Notes under the pieces: generated by a model
What the model was told of the DNA's origin: nothing
What the model saw: the letters and a program-made list of their open reading frames with translations, nothing else
Database searches by the model: none
Assembly: GCA_945902115.1 (NCBI GenBank)
Contig: CAMDLY010000024.1
Span: 1-33,804 of the forward strand
Reading direction: 5' to 3'
Length of the DNA stretch: 33,804 bases
Origin: Lishizhenia tianjinensis
GTDB taxonomy: Bacteria; Bacteroidota; Bacteroidia; Flavobacteriales_D; Crocinitomicaceae
In this document: piece after piece, positions 25,463 to 33,804 of the stretch
Layout: every line of letters begins with the position of its first letter
How positions within the stretch are numbered: position 1 is the stretch's first letter
Translations under genes and position numbers: made by a program

Positions 25463-26619
25463 ACGATTCCTTTGAATTTCTTGTTCAAAAAGATATAACC
25501 TTCTTAAATTTCGGTTCTTTCGGTTCTTGCCCTAAGGAAATCTTCTCCTTTTATCAGCAAAAGCAATTAGAACTTGAAAGACAACCAGTCTCTTTCATAG
25601 TTGAAAAAGGTATTAAAGAGCTCAACCAGGCGAGGGAAGCATTAGCAACTTATGTAAATTGTGGCCCAGACGATTTGGTATTTGTAATTAATCCCTCGTA
25701 TGCGATAAACACCATAGCCAAATCATTTCCTATGTCAATTGGAGATGAAATTCTATCCACCAATCTTGAATATGGGGCCTTAAACAGAACATGGAATTAT
25801 TATTGCAATCAAAAAGGAGCTAAATTCATACAGCAGGAAATCCCGTTACCAATTTCCACCAAAGAAGAAATAGTAGATGCGTTTTTTCAGGGGTATACAA
25901 AAAATACAAAAGCTATTTTCTTAAGTGAAATAACCAGTTCCACGGCTCTGATCTTGCCAGTTCATGATATTTGTATTGAAGCTAAGAAAAGAGGATTAAT
26001 TACTATAGTTGACGGAGCACATGTGCCGGGACAACTTTCGTTGGATTTACAGTATTTACAGGCAGATATTTATACTGGAGCGTGTCACAAATGGATGATG
26101 GCACCAAAGGGAGCTTCGTTTTTATATGTGCATAATTCTCAACAAAGTTGGATAGACCCTCTCCTAATTAGTTGGGGTTATCAAAGTGATTTTCCTTCCC
26201 ATTCACGTTTCATCGACTATCATCAAACCTGCGGTACTCGCGATTTTAGTGCTTTTTTAACGGTGCCATTTTGTATTCATTTTATGGAAAATAACAAGTG
26301 GAAGGATGTTTCATTATTCAATAAGAACACTGCGTTGGAGTGGGCCTTGAATTTGCAAGATGAATTTGGATTTGATCCCTTGTGCCCGATTAATCATAAT
26401 TTTATAGGTCAAATGTTTTCCATACCAATTCGAACAAACGACCCCATAAAATTGAAACATATTTTGTTAAATGACTACCAAATTGAAATCCCGGTAACAC
26501 AATTGAAGGATAAGTTTTTTATTCGTTATTCTGTTCAAGCTTTTAATGACGATTCAGATTATAAGACACTTGAATACGCATTAAAAAAATTGCAAAAATC
26601 TAAAATCATCGAATTTTGA
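25459..26619 (+). CDS. Class V aminotransferase-like PLP enzyme
   Basis: A 386-residue fold-type I pyridoxal-phosphate enzyme. FLNFGSFGSCP at the N-terminus resembles isopenicillin-N-epimerase and cysteine-desulfurase relatives. The cofactor-binding Asp185 is in VDGAHVPGQ (His188 next to it), and the Schiff-base Lys211 is in GACHKWM. I see no cysteine loop typical of IscS/SufS, so desulfurase activity is doubtful; epimerase, lyase or aminotransferase roles remain open. It overlaps the methylase gene by 4 nt (ATGA) and ends the dnaA operon or reads on 25 nt to the kinase gene. Confidence 0.88.
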   Translation: MNDSFEFLVQKDITFLNFGSFGSCPKEIFSFYQQKQLELERQPVSFIVEKGIKELNQAREALATYVNCGPDDLVFVINPSYAINTIAKSFPMSIGDEILSTNLEYGALNRTWNYYCNQKGAKFIQQEIPLPISTKEEIVDAFFQGYTKNTKAIFLSEITSSTALILPVHDICIEAKKRGLITIVDGAHVPGQLSLDLQYLQADIYTGACHKWMMAPKGASFLYVHNSQQSWIDPLLISWGYQSDFPSHSRFIDYHQTCGTRDFSAFLTVPFCIHFMENNKWKDVSLFNKNTALEWALNLQDEFGFDPLCPINHNFIGQMFSIPIRTNDPIKLKHILLNDYQIEIPVTQLKDKFFIRYSVQAFNDDSDYKTLEYALKKLQKSKIIEF

Positions 26620-26644
26620 GGTTTTTTTAATTAAATTAGAAACC

Positions 26645-28804
26645 ATGAGTCTCAATGTTCGCATCCTTATTTTTTCATTTCTTATTGGCCCATGGTGCTT
26701 TGTTGCTCAGCAATCCTATGATAGTATCAAAAAAACCTATAAGGATAAAAAACCCAATGAAGTTGTTAGAGAACTGGATAGTAAATTGGAATTTTATAAA
26801 TATAGTAATGCTGAATTACACCTACTTTTATTAAAAGATATAGAAGTAATTCCCTCCAATCAATTAGATAAAAATACCCAGAGAATAAAGACATGTGCGC
26901 TCGCGGAAGGGTATTTGCATATTGGGAATACAAAACAGAGTATTAAGCTCATTACTGAGCTGATTACACCAAATTTACGGTCTTTAAACGAGAGAGAGGA
27001 AGCGCTCTATTTGTGGTTTATTACACGTGAAAAATCTAAAAAAGTGGAAGCTTTGTCATTGGCTTCAAATCGATTAAAGAAGTCAAAATACTCAAGAGAC
27101 ATAAATAAAATCTACCGATCATACAAAGATTTATCGTTCGTTTATTTGATACATTCCAATGCGGATTCTGCAATATTTTATGCCTCTTTATCAACCGCGG
27201 AAGCCAAACGATTATCTGATAAAACTAGACTCATGGAAGCCATGAGGTACCAAGGTAAAGTTTATCATTATTTTGAGTATTATGTTGAGGCGGTAAAGAA
27301 AAAATTACAAATGATTCAGTTTGCCATTGAGTTCAATAATAATTATTTTAGGGCATATGGCTATTTTGAAATTGCATTGATTTCACTTGAATTACAGAAT
27401 TATAATCAGGTAAGCCAGTATTTAGAAAGAGCTCGAACATATTTCAAAAAAATAAGTGATCAAAGAGGAGAATTAACGGCTATTATTTTTGAAATTCAGA
27501 ACAATTATTCGCAAGGAAAAACAGTTGATTTCCCAGTACTTTTATCGTTAAGCCAGAGATTAAACAAATTTGAGGATCAATTGAGTAAATCCTTGGTTAG
27601 AATCGTGATGGCGGTTCATTTTAGAAACGAAAAGGAATTTAAAAAATCAATTAAAGAATTAGAAGAGGCTGAGAATTTATTGGTTGGTATGGAAGAGGAA
27701 AAACTGAAATACCTAATTCACAAAATATTGGCAATAAATTATTTAGAAATTAAGGATTTGAAATCAGCAAAGATTCACCTTGATAAGGCTTTCCCCCCTT
27801 TTAAAACGGTAAACTTAATGTTAGGTGAAACATACTTATTCCTTGCAGAATTACAATTGAAAAGAAATAATCTTACCGAAGCACTCAAGTATCAAAATGA
27901 GTACATCGAAGTAACAAGAAGTAATGATAAACAGCAATTTGCGCGCGCGGTGGAGCAACTTACTGAGGGTGATTTAAGAGAGGAAAGGGAAAAATTGATT
28001 TCTGAACAGCAAGCAAATCTGTTAGAAGGACAAAAGGAGAAGGAAAGAATTTCTTTTCTAAAGGATCGTCAGCTTATTATTGGAATTTCTTTAATTGTGG
28101 TAATTATTATGGTTCTTTTGATTTTATTTATTCGATTGAGAGCAGTTCGTTCCAGACAATTACAACGTGAGGCCGAAATGTCTCAAACACTTTTAAGGTC
28201 TCAAATGAATCCTCATTTCGTATTTAACGCCATGTCGGTTATACAGAGTTATATCTATGCCAATGATCCAGATAAATCTTCAAAGTTTCTCGTTAATTTT
28301 TCAAGGTTAATGCGACTAATACTTGAAAATTCACCTAAAGAAATGATTTCTTTAGAATTAGAATATGAAATTCTAGATAAATACCTCAATACCCAAAAAA
28401 TGAGGTTCGAAGACAGGTTTGACTATGAGCTGAACTTTGATGAAGAACTTCTTTTTGCAAAAGCTATGATCCCTCCTATGATAGCTCAGCCTTTTGTGGA
28501 AAATGCTATTGAACATGGTCAGTTGCACAGTATTGAAGGGGGCAAAATTAACGTTACAATTACCAAACGAGATGATCTGCTTGAAGTGTTGATTGAAGAC
28601 AATGGCGTTGGTAGAAAAAAATCCGCTAAAACCAATAAAATTAAAGAACACAAAAGTATGGCGATCGACATAACGAAAGAACGCATAGATATACTAAACC
28701 GTAAGTACAAAGTGAATGGATTGGCCGATATTACGGATTTATTTCCCAATGGCAGAGGAACTAGAGTAAGGATTTTGTTACCACTAAAATTTGAAGTAAT
28801 TTAA
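26645..28804 (+). CDS. TPR-containing LytS-type sensor histidine kinase
   Basis: A 719-residue kinase. A signal peptide (~1-22) leads to a periplasmic helical TPR-like region (~30-440), a charged coiled coil, and one membrane helix (477-498). The His_kinase domain of the LytS/YehU type follows: SQMNPHFVFNAMSV with phospho-acceptor His524, then PPMIAQPFVENAIEHG (N-box) and IEDNGVGRKKS (G-box). TPR-type sensors in Bacteroidota detect envelope signals that are mostly unknown. The LytTR regulator gene starts 2-17 nt after its stop, so the two form a two-component pair. Confidence 0.92.
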   Translation: MSLNVRILIFSFLIGPWCFVAQQSYDSIKKTYKDKKPNEVVRELDSKLEFYKYSNAELHLLLLKDIEVIPSNQLDKNTQRIKTCALAEGYLHIGNTKQSIKLITELITPNLRSLNEREEALYLWFITREKSKKVEALSLASNRLKKSKYSRDINKIYRSYKDLSFVYLIHSNADSAIFYASLSTAEAKRLSDKTRLMEAMRYQGKVYHYFEYYVEAVKKKLQMIQFAIEFNNNYFRAYGYFEIALISLELQNYNQVSQYLERARTYFKKISDQRGELTAIIFEIQNNYSQGKTVDFPVLLSLSQRLNKFEDQLSKSLVRIVMAVHFRNEKEFKKSIKELEEAENLLVGMEEEKLKYLIHKILAINYLEIKDLKSAKIHLDKAFPPFKTVNLMLGETYLFLAELQLKRNNLTEALKYQNEYIEVTRSNDKQQFARAVEQLTEGDLREEREKLISEQQANLLEGQKEKERISFLKDRQLIIGISLIVVIIMVLLILFIRLRAVRSRQLQREAEMSQTLLRSQMNPHFVFNAMSVIQSYIYANDPDKSSKFLVNFSRLMRLILENSPKEMISLELEYEILDKYLNTQKMRFEDRFDYELNFDEELLFAKAMIPPMIAQPFVENAIEHGQLHSIEGGKINVTITKRDDLLEVLIEDNGVGRKKSAKTNKIKEHKSMAIDITKERIDILNRKYKVNGLADITDLFPNGRGTRVRILLPLKFEVI

Positions 28805-28821
28805 ACGTGAAATTCAGAGCC

Positions 28822-29565
28822 ATGAAAAAAATTCTAATTATTGACGATGAAAAACCTACAAGAGACTTGATCAAACGCATGATTGATTCTTTTGGCTTTG
28901 ATGTTGAGGTTTATGACGATGGTCAAAATGTGCAAAGTGGCATTGAAGCCATTAACCGAATTAAGCCAGATTTGGTTTATTTAGATATTCAGATGCCAGA
29001 CGGTAATGGATTTGATGTGCTAAAATCAATTGATAATATAACTTTTTCAGTCATTTTCGTCACAGCTTTTCAAGAATATGCTATTCAAGCTATTAAGTTT
29101 AGTGCGATAGATTATATTTTGAAACCTATAGATGCTGACGAGTTGAAAGAAAGTTTGAATAGTGCTTTGATAAGGTTGAGTGAAAAGTCAGATGACTCTA
29201 TTTTTCAAGCGCTACAACACAATATTTCGCCCGCAAATAAAAGAAAGCTTGTATTAAAAACGCAAGAAAGCAATTATGTGGTAGATATAGAAGAAATCAT
29301 AAGATGTGAATCTGATAAAAATTATACATTTTTCTATCTTAAGTCTGGGAAAAAAATTTTAGTATCGAGAACATTAAAAGATTTTGATATTCTTCTCTCG
29401 CCGTTTCAATTTTTTAGGGTGCAACAATCACATTTAGTTAACCTAAATTATGTTGACCGGTACGATAAACAAGATGGAGGATCTGTCATAATGAAGGATG
29501 GAGCATCTATCCCTCTTTCTCCGGTGAAGAAGGAACAGTTTTTTAAAATGCTAGAGACACTTTAG
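28822..29565 (+). CDS. LytTR-family response regulator
   Basis: A 247-residue regulator. The receiver domain (1-125) has Asp8/Asp9, phospho-acceptor Asp55 in YLDIQMPDGNG, Thr81 and Lys101 in ILKPID. The C-terminal LytTR DNA-binding domain (~145-245) has DIEEIIRCESDKNYT and RVQQSHLVNL, both typical. It should be phosphorylated by the kinase just upstream. The frame is open from a GTG at 28807, but the ATG at 28822 gives the normal receiver N-terminus MKKILIIDDE, so I chose it. The stop overlaps that of the convergent trans-sulfuration gene in a TTAG tetranucleotide. Confidence 0.95.
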   Translation: MKKILIIDDEKPTRDLIKRMIDSFGFDVEVYDDGQNVQSGIEAINRIKPDLVYLDIQMPDGNGFDVLKSIDNITFSVIFVTAFQEYAIQAIKFSAIDYILKPIDADELKESLNSALIRLSEKSDDSIFQALQHNISPANKRKLVLKTQESNYVVDIEEIIRCESDKNYTFFYLKSGKKILVSRTLKDFDILLSPFQFFRVQQSHLVNLNYVDRYDKQDGGSVIMKDGASIPLSPVKKEQFFKMLETL

Positions 29566-29580
29566 CTTAAAGCATTTTTT
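29545..29580. terminator. Possible bidirectional terminator across overlapping stop codons
   Basis: AAAATGCT (29545-29552) and AGCATTTT (29571-29578) form an 8-bp inverted repeat with an 18-base loop that contains both stop codons of the convergent pair. On the forward strand the right arm runs into six T residues (29575-29580), and on the minus strand four T residues close the arm. The stem is AT-rich and the loop is long, so strength is uncertain. Confidence 0.35.
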
Positions 29581-30701
29581 AAATCATCGATTAAGTCATC
29601 AGCGTCTTCTATTCCCACACTTAAGCGAATTAATGAATCAACGACTCCACTTTTTTCTCTGACATCTTTTGGAATCGAGGCATGTGTCATGGTGGCTGGA
29701 TGCCCAATTAATGATTCTACACCACCCAAGGACTCGGCCAAAGCGAAAATCTTCATTTTTTTAACGGTATCTAGCGCATCTTGCAACTGGTTACCTTTTA
29801 ATGTAAAAGAAATCATACCTCCGAAACCTCTCATTTGTTTTTTAGCTACTTCATGATTTGGATGAGTCTCAAATCCCGGCCAATATACATTTTCGATTTT
29901 TGGATGATTTTCTAAGAAATGAGCAATTTTTTCACCATTTTCGCAATGACGTTGTACCCTTAAGTGCAATGTCTTAATACCTCTTAGTACTAAAAAGGAA
30001 TCCATTGGTGCTGTTACAGCGCCGGATGAATTTTGAATTCGGTAAATTTCTTTGGCTAATTCATCATTTGAAGTGACTAATGCCCCCATAACAACGTCTG
30101 AATGACCACCGAGATACTTAGTAACAGAATGCATAACAATATCTGCACCAAGGTCCAATGGATTTTGTAAAAAAGGAGTAGCGAACGTATTGTCTACAGC
30201 GAGTATTGCACCTGAGCGTTTCGCAACAGTTGACATTGCCGCTATATCAACAATATTCATCATGGGATTTGTTGGTGTTTCGACCCATATTAACTTAGTA
30301 TTTTTTGTAACCGCAGCTTCTACTGACGATACTTTTTGCATATCTACGAAGTGAAAAACGATGCCATACTTTTCAAATATAGTTTTGAAAATCCGGTAAG
30401 ATCCACCATATAAATCGTTGGTCGAAATCACCTCGTCACCAGGATTTAATATTTTAATGATGCAATCGATTGCGGCAAGACCAGAAGCAAAACAGGCACC
30501 ATATTTCCCGTTTTCAATCGCAGCTATATTCTTCTCTAGGGCATGCCTAGTTGGATTTTGAGTTCGTGAATATTCGTATCCTTTATGATTTCCAACGCCA
30601 TCCTGAACGTATGTGGACGTTTGGTATATTGGAGTCATAATAGCTCCTGTGGATTCGTCTGGATGGACTCCAGCGTGTATGGCTTTAGTACCGAATTTCA
30701 T
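29562..30701 (-). CDS. Cystathionine gamma-synthase/lyase family PLP enzyme
   Basis: A 379-residue trans-sulfuration enzyme. With the ATG at 30701 as start, Tyr44 and Arg46 lie in EYSRTQNPTR, the cofactor Asp170 in VDNTFATPF, and the Schiff-base Lys195 in SVTKYLGGHSDV. The late ESLGGVESLIGHPATMTH segment is also conserved. It makes or cleaves cystathionine in methionine/cysteine metabolism; synthase and lyase activity cannot be separated from sequence alone. The frame continues to a TTG at 30722, but a -7 box at 30720-30727 overlaps that codon, so the ATG is preferred. Confidence 0.93.
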   Translation of the reverse strand: MKFGTKAIHAGVHPDESTGAIMTPIYQTSTYVQDGVGNHKGYEYSRTQNPTRHALEKNIAAIENGKYGACFASGLAAIDCIIKILNPGDEVISTNDLYGGSYRIFKTIFEKYGIVFHFVDMQKVSSVEAAVTKNTKLIWVETPTNPMMNIVDIAAMSTVAKRSGAILAVDNTFATPFLQNPLDLGADIVMHSVTKYLGGHSDVVMGALVTSNDELAKEIYRIQNSSGAVTAPMDSFLVLRGIKTLHLRVQRHCENGEKIAHFLENHPKIENVYWPGFETHPNHEVAKKQMRGFGGMISFTLKGNQLQDALDTVKKMKIFALAESLGGVESLIGHPATMTHASIPKDVREKSGVVDSLIRLSVGIEDADDLIDDLKNALS

Positions 30702-30719
30702 AATTTTTCGCTTTGTTGG

Positions 30720-30727
30720 CAAATGTA
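30720..30727 (-). promoter_or_regulatory. -7 box (TACATTTG, minus strand) before the trans-sulfuration gene
   Basis: On the minus strand 30727 to 30720 reads TACATTTG, fitting TAnnTTTG. Transcription would begin near 30714, about 12 nt before the ATG at 30701. A TTTG further upstream is separated by about 26 nt, a little more than the usual 17-23. Confidence 0.45.
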
Positions 30728-30790
30728 ACGAAAATAGGTGTTCGCGTTTGTTTCAAAGTTCTCAAAAGTATAATTCTAAATTCTAAAATT

Positions 30791-31201
30791 ATGAAACTGT
30801 TCACTAGTTGTTGTTTTTTGTTCTCAATGCATATAATTTATGCACAATACAGTTTTTCGGTAAAAAATTTAAATCAAATTGATATGGAAACGAAAGAGTT
30901 AATATCAACAATTGCGGTGAATCAATTCTTTAATTTTTCTCTGAAAGATGGTTTTATGGTCCATAATTTAATTGATAGCGAAGGTAATATTGAAGACAGT
31001 CAATTTTATAAAATAATTAAAAAAGAAAAAAAGAAGGACTTAATATGGCTTTCCTGTAAGTCCGGAGTTTCGGGAAATATTTATCAGTACTTTATCAGTG
31101 AGGGAGACGAAACTGGTACTCAACTGTTTCAATATTTAGAGGAAAATTCGGTATATCAAATGGAAGGGGAGTTTGGTAAATGTAAAACATTCAATCAATA
31201 G
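30791..31201 (+). CDS. Small secreted protein, unknown function
   Basis: Starting at the ATG at 30791, the 136-residue product has a signal peptide (MKLFTSCCFLFSMHIIYAQ) and a mature beta-rich, charged domain with KKEKKKDLIWLSCKSG and a single later Cys. An earlier in-frame TTG at 30713 would add 26 residues ahead of the signal peptide and overlap the divergent gene's promoter, so I reject it. I recognise no family. The 3' end overlaps the convergent alkyltransferase-like gene by 11 nt. Confidence 0.6.
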   Translation: MKLFTSCCFLFSMHIIYAQYSFSVKNLNQIDMETKELISTIAVNQFFNFSLKDGFMVHNLIDSEGNIEDSQFYKIIKKEKKKDLIWLSCKSGVSGNIYQYFISEGDETGTQLFQYLEENSVYQMEGEFGKCKTFNQ

Positions 31202-31538
31202 GTATTTCTTTGGAAGGACTCCAAAATACCCTATCGAAGTTTACAATTTTGTTGTCAACTATTTCTATTCCTTCAGCAATGAGTAATTCCTCCATCTCCG
31301 TTGGGCTGGAAAAGTGCATCTTCCCAGTTAATAAACCAATCCTGTTTACCACACGATGAGCGGGTATCTGCTTTGTTGCATGTGATGCATTCATTGCCCA
31401 ACCTACCAATCGAGAAGATCTTGTTGCCCCAAGGTAATTGGCAATTGCGCCATAGCTTGTAACTCTGCCAAAAGGAATTAGTTTTACTACCTCGTAAACT
31501 AGATCGAAGAAATCCTTGTTTTTATCAGAAATTCTCAT
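31191..31538 (-). CDS. Alkyltransferase-like (ATL) protein, MGMT family without the acceptor Cys
   Basis: A 115-residue protein with the DNA-binding domain of O6-alkylguanine-DNA alkyltransferases: FGRVTSYGAIANYLG, SSRLVGWAMNAS, then PAHRVVNRIG. In active enzymes this last motif is PCHRV; here Ala60 stands at the acceptor position. ATL proteins bind O6-alkylguanine without removing the alkyl group and hand the lesion to nucleotide excision repair. Alanine and tryptophan are known replacements in that class. The gene is alone on its strand between a convergent secreted-protein gene and the pyrophosphatase gene. Confidence 0.9.
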   Translation of the reverse strand: MRISDKNKDFFDLVYEVVKLIPFGRVTSYGAIANYLGATRSSRLVGWAMNASHATKQIPAHRVVNRIGLLTGKMHFSSPTEMEELLIAEGIEIVDNKIVNFDRVFWSPSKEIPID

Positions 31539-31671
31539 TCTTCAATGATTTATTGTAATCCTATAGTATATTATTTTTGAAAAGATTGGTTATTGATTCA
31601 ACGGGTATAGGATTTATAACTTCAAATCAAGTCTAGGCAATTTACTAGCTGAATAGTTAAAAGTTGATTAC

Positions 31672-31699
31672 AAAAAAAAGGCAGTTTCTTCTGCCTTTT
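31672..31699 (-). terminator. Intrinsic terminator of the pyrophosphatase gene
   Basis: On the minus strand AAAAGGCAG (31699-31691) pairs with CTGCCTTTT (31684-31676) across a 6-base loop and is followed by a total of eight T residues (31679-31672). It begins 6 nt after the stop codon of the pyrophosphatase gene and is a clear stop signal for it. The rest of the gap, 31539-31671, shows no further structure I can support. Confidence 0.85.
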
Positions 31700-31704
31700 C
31701 ATAT

Positions 31705-33804
31705 TTAGTGTTTTGCACAACAATCGCCTTTTTCTTCCTGTGCGGTTTTACCAATCCACTTATCGTCTTTATCGTAATATTTCATGCAACTCGCTTTTTC
31801 CTCTGGGGAACATTTCAAAGTTTCACACATCAATGCACATTCCTCTTTGGACATATCAGCGCATTTTGACATATCACATTTCATGTTGGAACCTGATGTT
31901 GTATTTACAACAGTTTTAGGAGTAGACACATTCTTGTCTTCTACCGCATGACCACTACCCAATATTGGGGCAATTACCAAGCCTATTAAACAGGTAAGTT
32001 TAATTAGAATATTCATGGAGGGACCTGAGGTATCTTTGAAAGGATCACCAACTGTATCCCCTGTGACTGCCGCTTTATGGGCATCTGATCCTTTGTAAGT
32101 CATTTCGCCGTTAATTTCAACTCCTGCTTCAAATGATTTCTTCGCGTTATCCCAAGCACCGCCTGCATTGTTTTGAAATACAGCCCAAAGAACACCCGAT
32201 ACAGTAACGCCTGCCATGTAACCACCAAGCATTTCAGCAATTAATTGATTGTTATCTCCGTAAACTAGTTTACCTAAAAGAACTATGGCTATTGGAAACC
32301 CAATGGTTAAAACACCCGGCAACATCATTTCACGTAAAGCAGCTTTGGTGGATATTTCCACACATTTTCCGTATTCTGGCTTACCAGTTCCTTCCATAAT
32401 ACCCGGAATTTCTTTGAACTGCCGACGAACTTCGTATACCATGTCCATTGCCGCTTTACCAACTGAATTCATCGCTAATGCAGAGAAAACAACTGGAATC
32501 ATTCCCCCAATGAATAACATAGCTAAAACAGGAGCTTTGAATATATTTATTCCATCAATACCAGTGAAGGTAACATAGGCAGCAAAAAGTGCTAATGATG
32601 TCAAGGCAGCCGAAGCGATAGCAAAGCCTTTTCCTGTTGCCGCCGTTGTGTTTCCTACAGAATCTAGTATGTCTGTTCGTTGACGAACTTCTTTAGGGAG
32701 CTCGCTCATTTCCGCAATACCACCTGCGTTATCCGAAATTGGTCCGAAAGCGTCAATTGCTAATTGCATAGCTGTTGTTGCCATCATTGCTGAAGCTGCT
32801 AAAGCTACCCCATAAAATCCTGCTAATTCATAAGAGCCCCAGATGGCAGCTGCAAATAAGATTACCGTTGGGAAAGTAGAAATCATTCCAGTTGCTAGAC
32901 CCGCTATCACGTTAGTTCCTGCACCAGTAGAAGATTTTTGTACAATTTTCAATACTGGTTTCGTACCTAGTCCAGTATAATACTCAGTTACTGAAGATAT
33001 AGCTCCACCAACTACTAAACCTACTAAAGTTGCATAAAACACTCTTAATGATGAAATTTCTTTCACGCCTTCACCAAAGAAATTCATTGACATAGATTCT
33101 GGTAACATATATCTTACCAATACGAAACAAGCAATAGCTGTAAGAACAATAGATTCCCAGTTTCCAATGTTTAGTGCTTTTTGAACTTGCGCTTCTTTTG
33201 CATCATTACTTGTAATTTTAACAAGCATTGTTCCAATAATTGAGAAAAGAATTCCAAAGCCAGCAATCGACATCGGTAATAAAATTGGACCAATTCCTCC
33301 AAAAGCATCATTTATTACTCCTCCCATATCTTTGATAACATAGTTACCAAGAACCATGGCAGCTAATACGGTTGCAACATAAGAACCAAATAAATCGGCA
33401 CCCATTCCAGCAACGTCTCCAACATTATCTCCTACGTTATCTGCAATAGTTGCAGGGTTTCGAGGATCATCTTCTGGAATTCCAGCTTCTACTTTTCCTA
33501 CTAGATCTGCTCCGACGTCTGCAGCTTTTGTATAAATACCACCACCAACACGAGCGAACAATGCAATAGATTCAGCTCCTAGAGAGAAACCTGCTAATGT
33601 TTCAAGAACAATTGTCATTTTATCAGTTCCACCATTTGCCCAATCTCCACCCATAAAGAAGTGGAAGAATAAAATAAAGAAAGTTGTTAAACCTAAAACA
33701 GCTAAACCAGCAACACCTAAACCCATTACAGTTCCACCACCAAAAGCAACTTTCAATGCTTGTGGTAAACTTGTACGAGCTGCTTGAGTTGTGCGAACAT
33801 TTGT
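31705..33804 (-). CDS. hppA: Membrane-bound ion-translocating pyrophosphatase with Cys-rich tail (5' partial)
   Basis: The frame stays open to the window end, so the N-terminus is missing; the TTG at 33756 is internal (a Leu in [10 protein letters not shown]). About 700 residues are visible. The substrate motifs are present: [47 protein letters not shown] and [16 protein letters not shown]. The sequence [10 protein letters not shown] has Ala where potassium-independent enzymes have Lys, so this is likely the potassium-stimulated type; H+ versus Na+ pumping cannot be decided. The enzyme splits PPi and pumps ions outward. After the last helix an extra ~70 residues contain eight cysteines, including a tandem C-X4-C-X7-C-X3 repeat. 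A clear terminator follows. Confidence 0.95.
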   Translation of the reverse strand, partial: TNVRTTQAARTSLPQALKVAFGGGTVMGLGVAGLAVLGLTTFFILFFHFFMGGDWANGGTDKMTIVLETLAGFSLGAESIALFARVGGGIYTKAADVGADLVGKVEAGIPEDDPRNPATIADNVGDNVGDVAGMGADLFGSYVATVLAAMVLGNYVIKDMGGVINDAFGGIGPILLPMSIAGFGILFSIIGTMLVKITSNDAKEAQVQKALNIGNWESIVLTAIACFVLVRYMLPESMSMNFFGEGVKEISSLRVFYATLVGLVVGGAISSVTEYYTGLGTKPVLKIVQKSSTGAGTNVIAGLATGMISTFPTVILFAAAIWGSYELAGFYGVALAASAMMATTAMQLAIDAFGPISDNAGGIAEMSELPKEVRQRTDILDSVGNTTAATGKGFAIASAALTSLALFAAYVTFTGIDGINIFKAPVLAMLFIGGMIPVVFSALAMNSVGKAAMDMVYEVRRQFKEIPGIMEGTGKPEYGKCVEISTKAALREMMLPGVLTIGFPIAIVLLGKLVYGDNNQLIAEMLGGYMAGVTVSGVLWAVFQNNAGGAWDNAKKSFEAGVEINGEMTYKGSDAHKAAVTGDTVGDPFKDTSGPSMNILIKLTCLIGLVIAPILGSGHAVEDKNVSTPKTVVNTTSGSNMKCDMSKCADMSKEECALMCETLKCSPEEKASCMKYYDKDDKWIGKTAQEEKGDCCAKH

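Noticed and set aside
25459-26619. Cysteine desulfurase (SufS/IscS)
   Set aside because: Class V fold and PLP lysine are present, but no catalytic cysteine loop is visible and no Fe-S assembly genes are nearby.
28373-28749. Two overlapping minus-strand open frames opposite the histidine kinase domain
   Set aside because: They lie fully antisense to the conserved kinase motifs and have no recognizable product.
30702-30722. TTG at 30722 as start of the trans-sulfuration gene
   Set aside because: The codon lies within a -7 box and adds seven residues not expected in the family; the ATG at 30701 gives the usual N-terminus.
1-33804. Mobile elements, CRISPR arrays, prophage or a dedicated defence locus
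   Set aside because: No transposase, integrase, repeat-spacer array, restriction or toxin-antitoxin genes seen; the tandem repeats at 1-900 are coding.

Overview
This is a 33.8-kb, AT-rich, gene-dense chromosomal window. It almost certainly comes from a Bacteroidota bacterium, probably order Flavobacteriales and near the Fluviicola/Crocinitomicaceae or Cryomorphaceae type. The lineage is inferred from gene content: a type IX secretion (T9SS) C-terminal sorting domain, a LptD-like/amidase/MlaD/Fe-S gene string, a LytS/LytTR pair, a membrane pyrophosphatase, a LETM1-related protein, and TAnnTTTG-type -7 promoter boxes just upstream of several genes. I see no tRNA, rRNA, CRISPR array, insertion sequence or prophage, and no gene-free stretch over 300 bases. 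The two longest gaps are about 195 bp (18536-18730) and 242 bp (22617-22858).

Layout. (1) 1-1497: 3' part of a secreted repeat protein ending in a T9SS tail, convergent with asd. (2) 2542-9947: a tightly packed forward run of lamin-tail secreted protein, small outer-membrane barrel, LETM1-related protein, an unknown 142-aa protein, an ABC ATPase with a TOBE-like tail but no permease, a BrkB/YihY membrane protein and an OmpA-like lipoprotein. (3) 9948-17663: a LptD-like gene (minus) divergent from amidase, MlaD-type protein, membrane Fe-S protein, HAD-like phosphatase, CCG-type Fe-S protein and a conserved small protein. (4) 17660-19054: a SirB1-type protein (minus), a gap with an intrinsic terminator and possible small RNA, and a small lipoprotein. 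(5) 19040-22616 (minus): thioesterase, arginase-family hydrolase and membrane-anchored patatin. (6) 22859-29565: dnaA, low-molecular-weight tyrosine phosphatase, RsmI-like methylase and class V aminotransferase, then a TPR histidine kinase and LytTR regulator. (7) 29562-33804: a trans-sulfuration enzyme (minus), a small secreted protein, an alkyltransferase-like protein (minus), and a membrane pyrophosphatase (minus, running off the window) with an unusual cysteine-rich tail.

The window mixes housekeeping functions (replication start, amino-acid synthesis, envelope building) with several poorly described proteins. The three observations I would follow first are the tandem C-X4-C-X7-C tail on the pyrophosphatase, the operon joining a LETM1-related protein to an ABC ATPase without a permease and a BrkB protein, and the structured, terminator-ended intergenic element at 18565-18714. 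A layout feature stands out as well: all six convergent gene junctions overlap or abut, leaving no room for an ordinary intergenic terminator.
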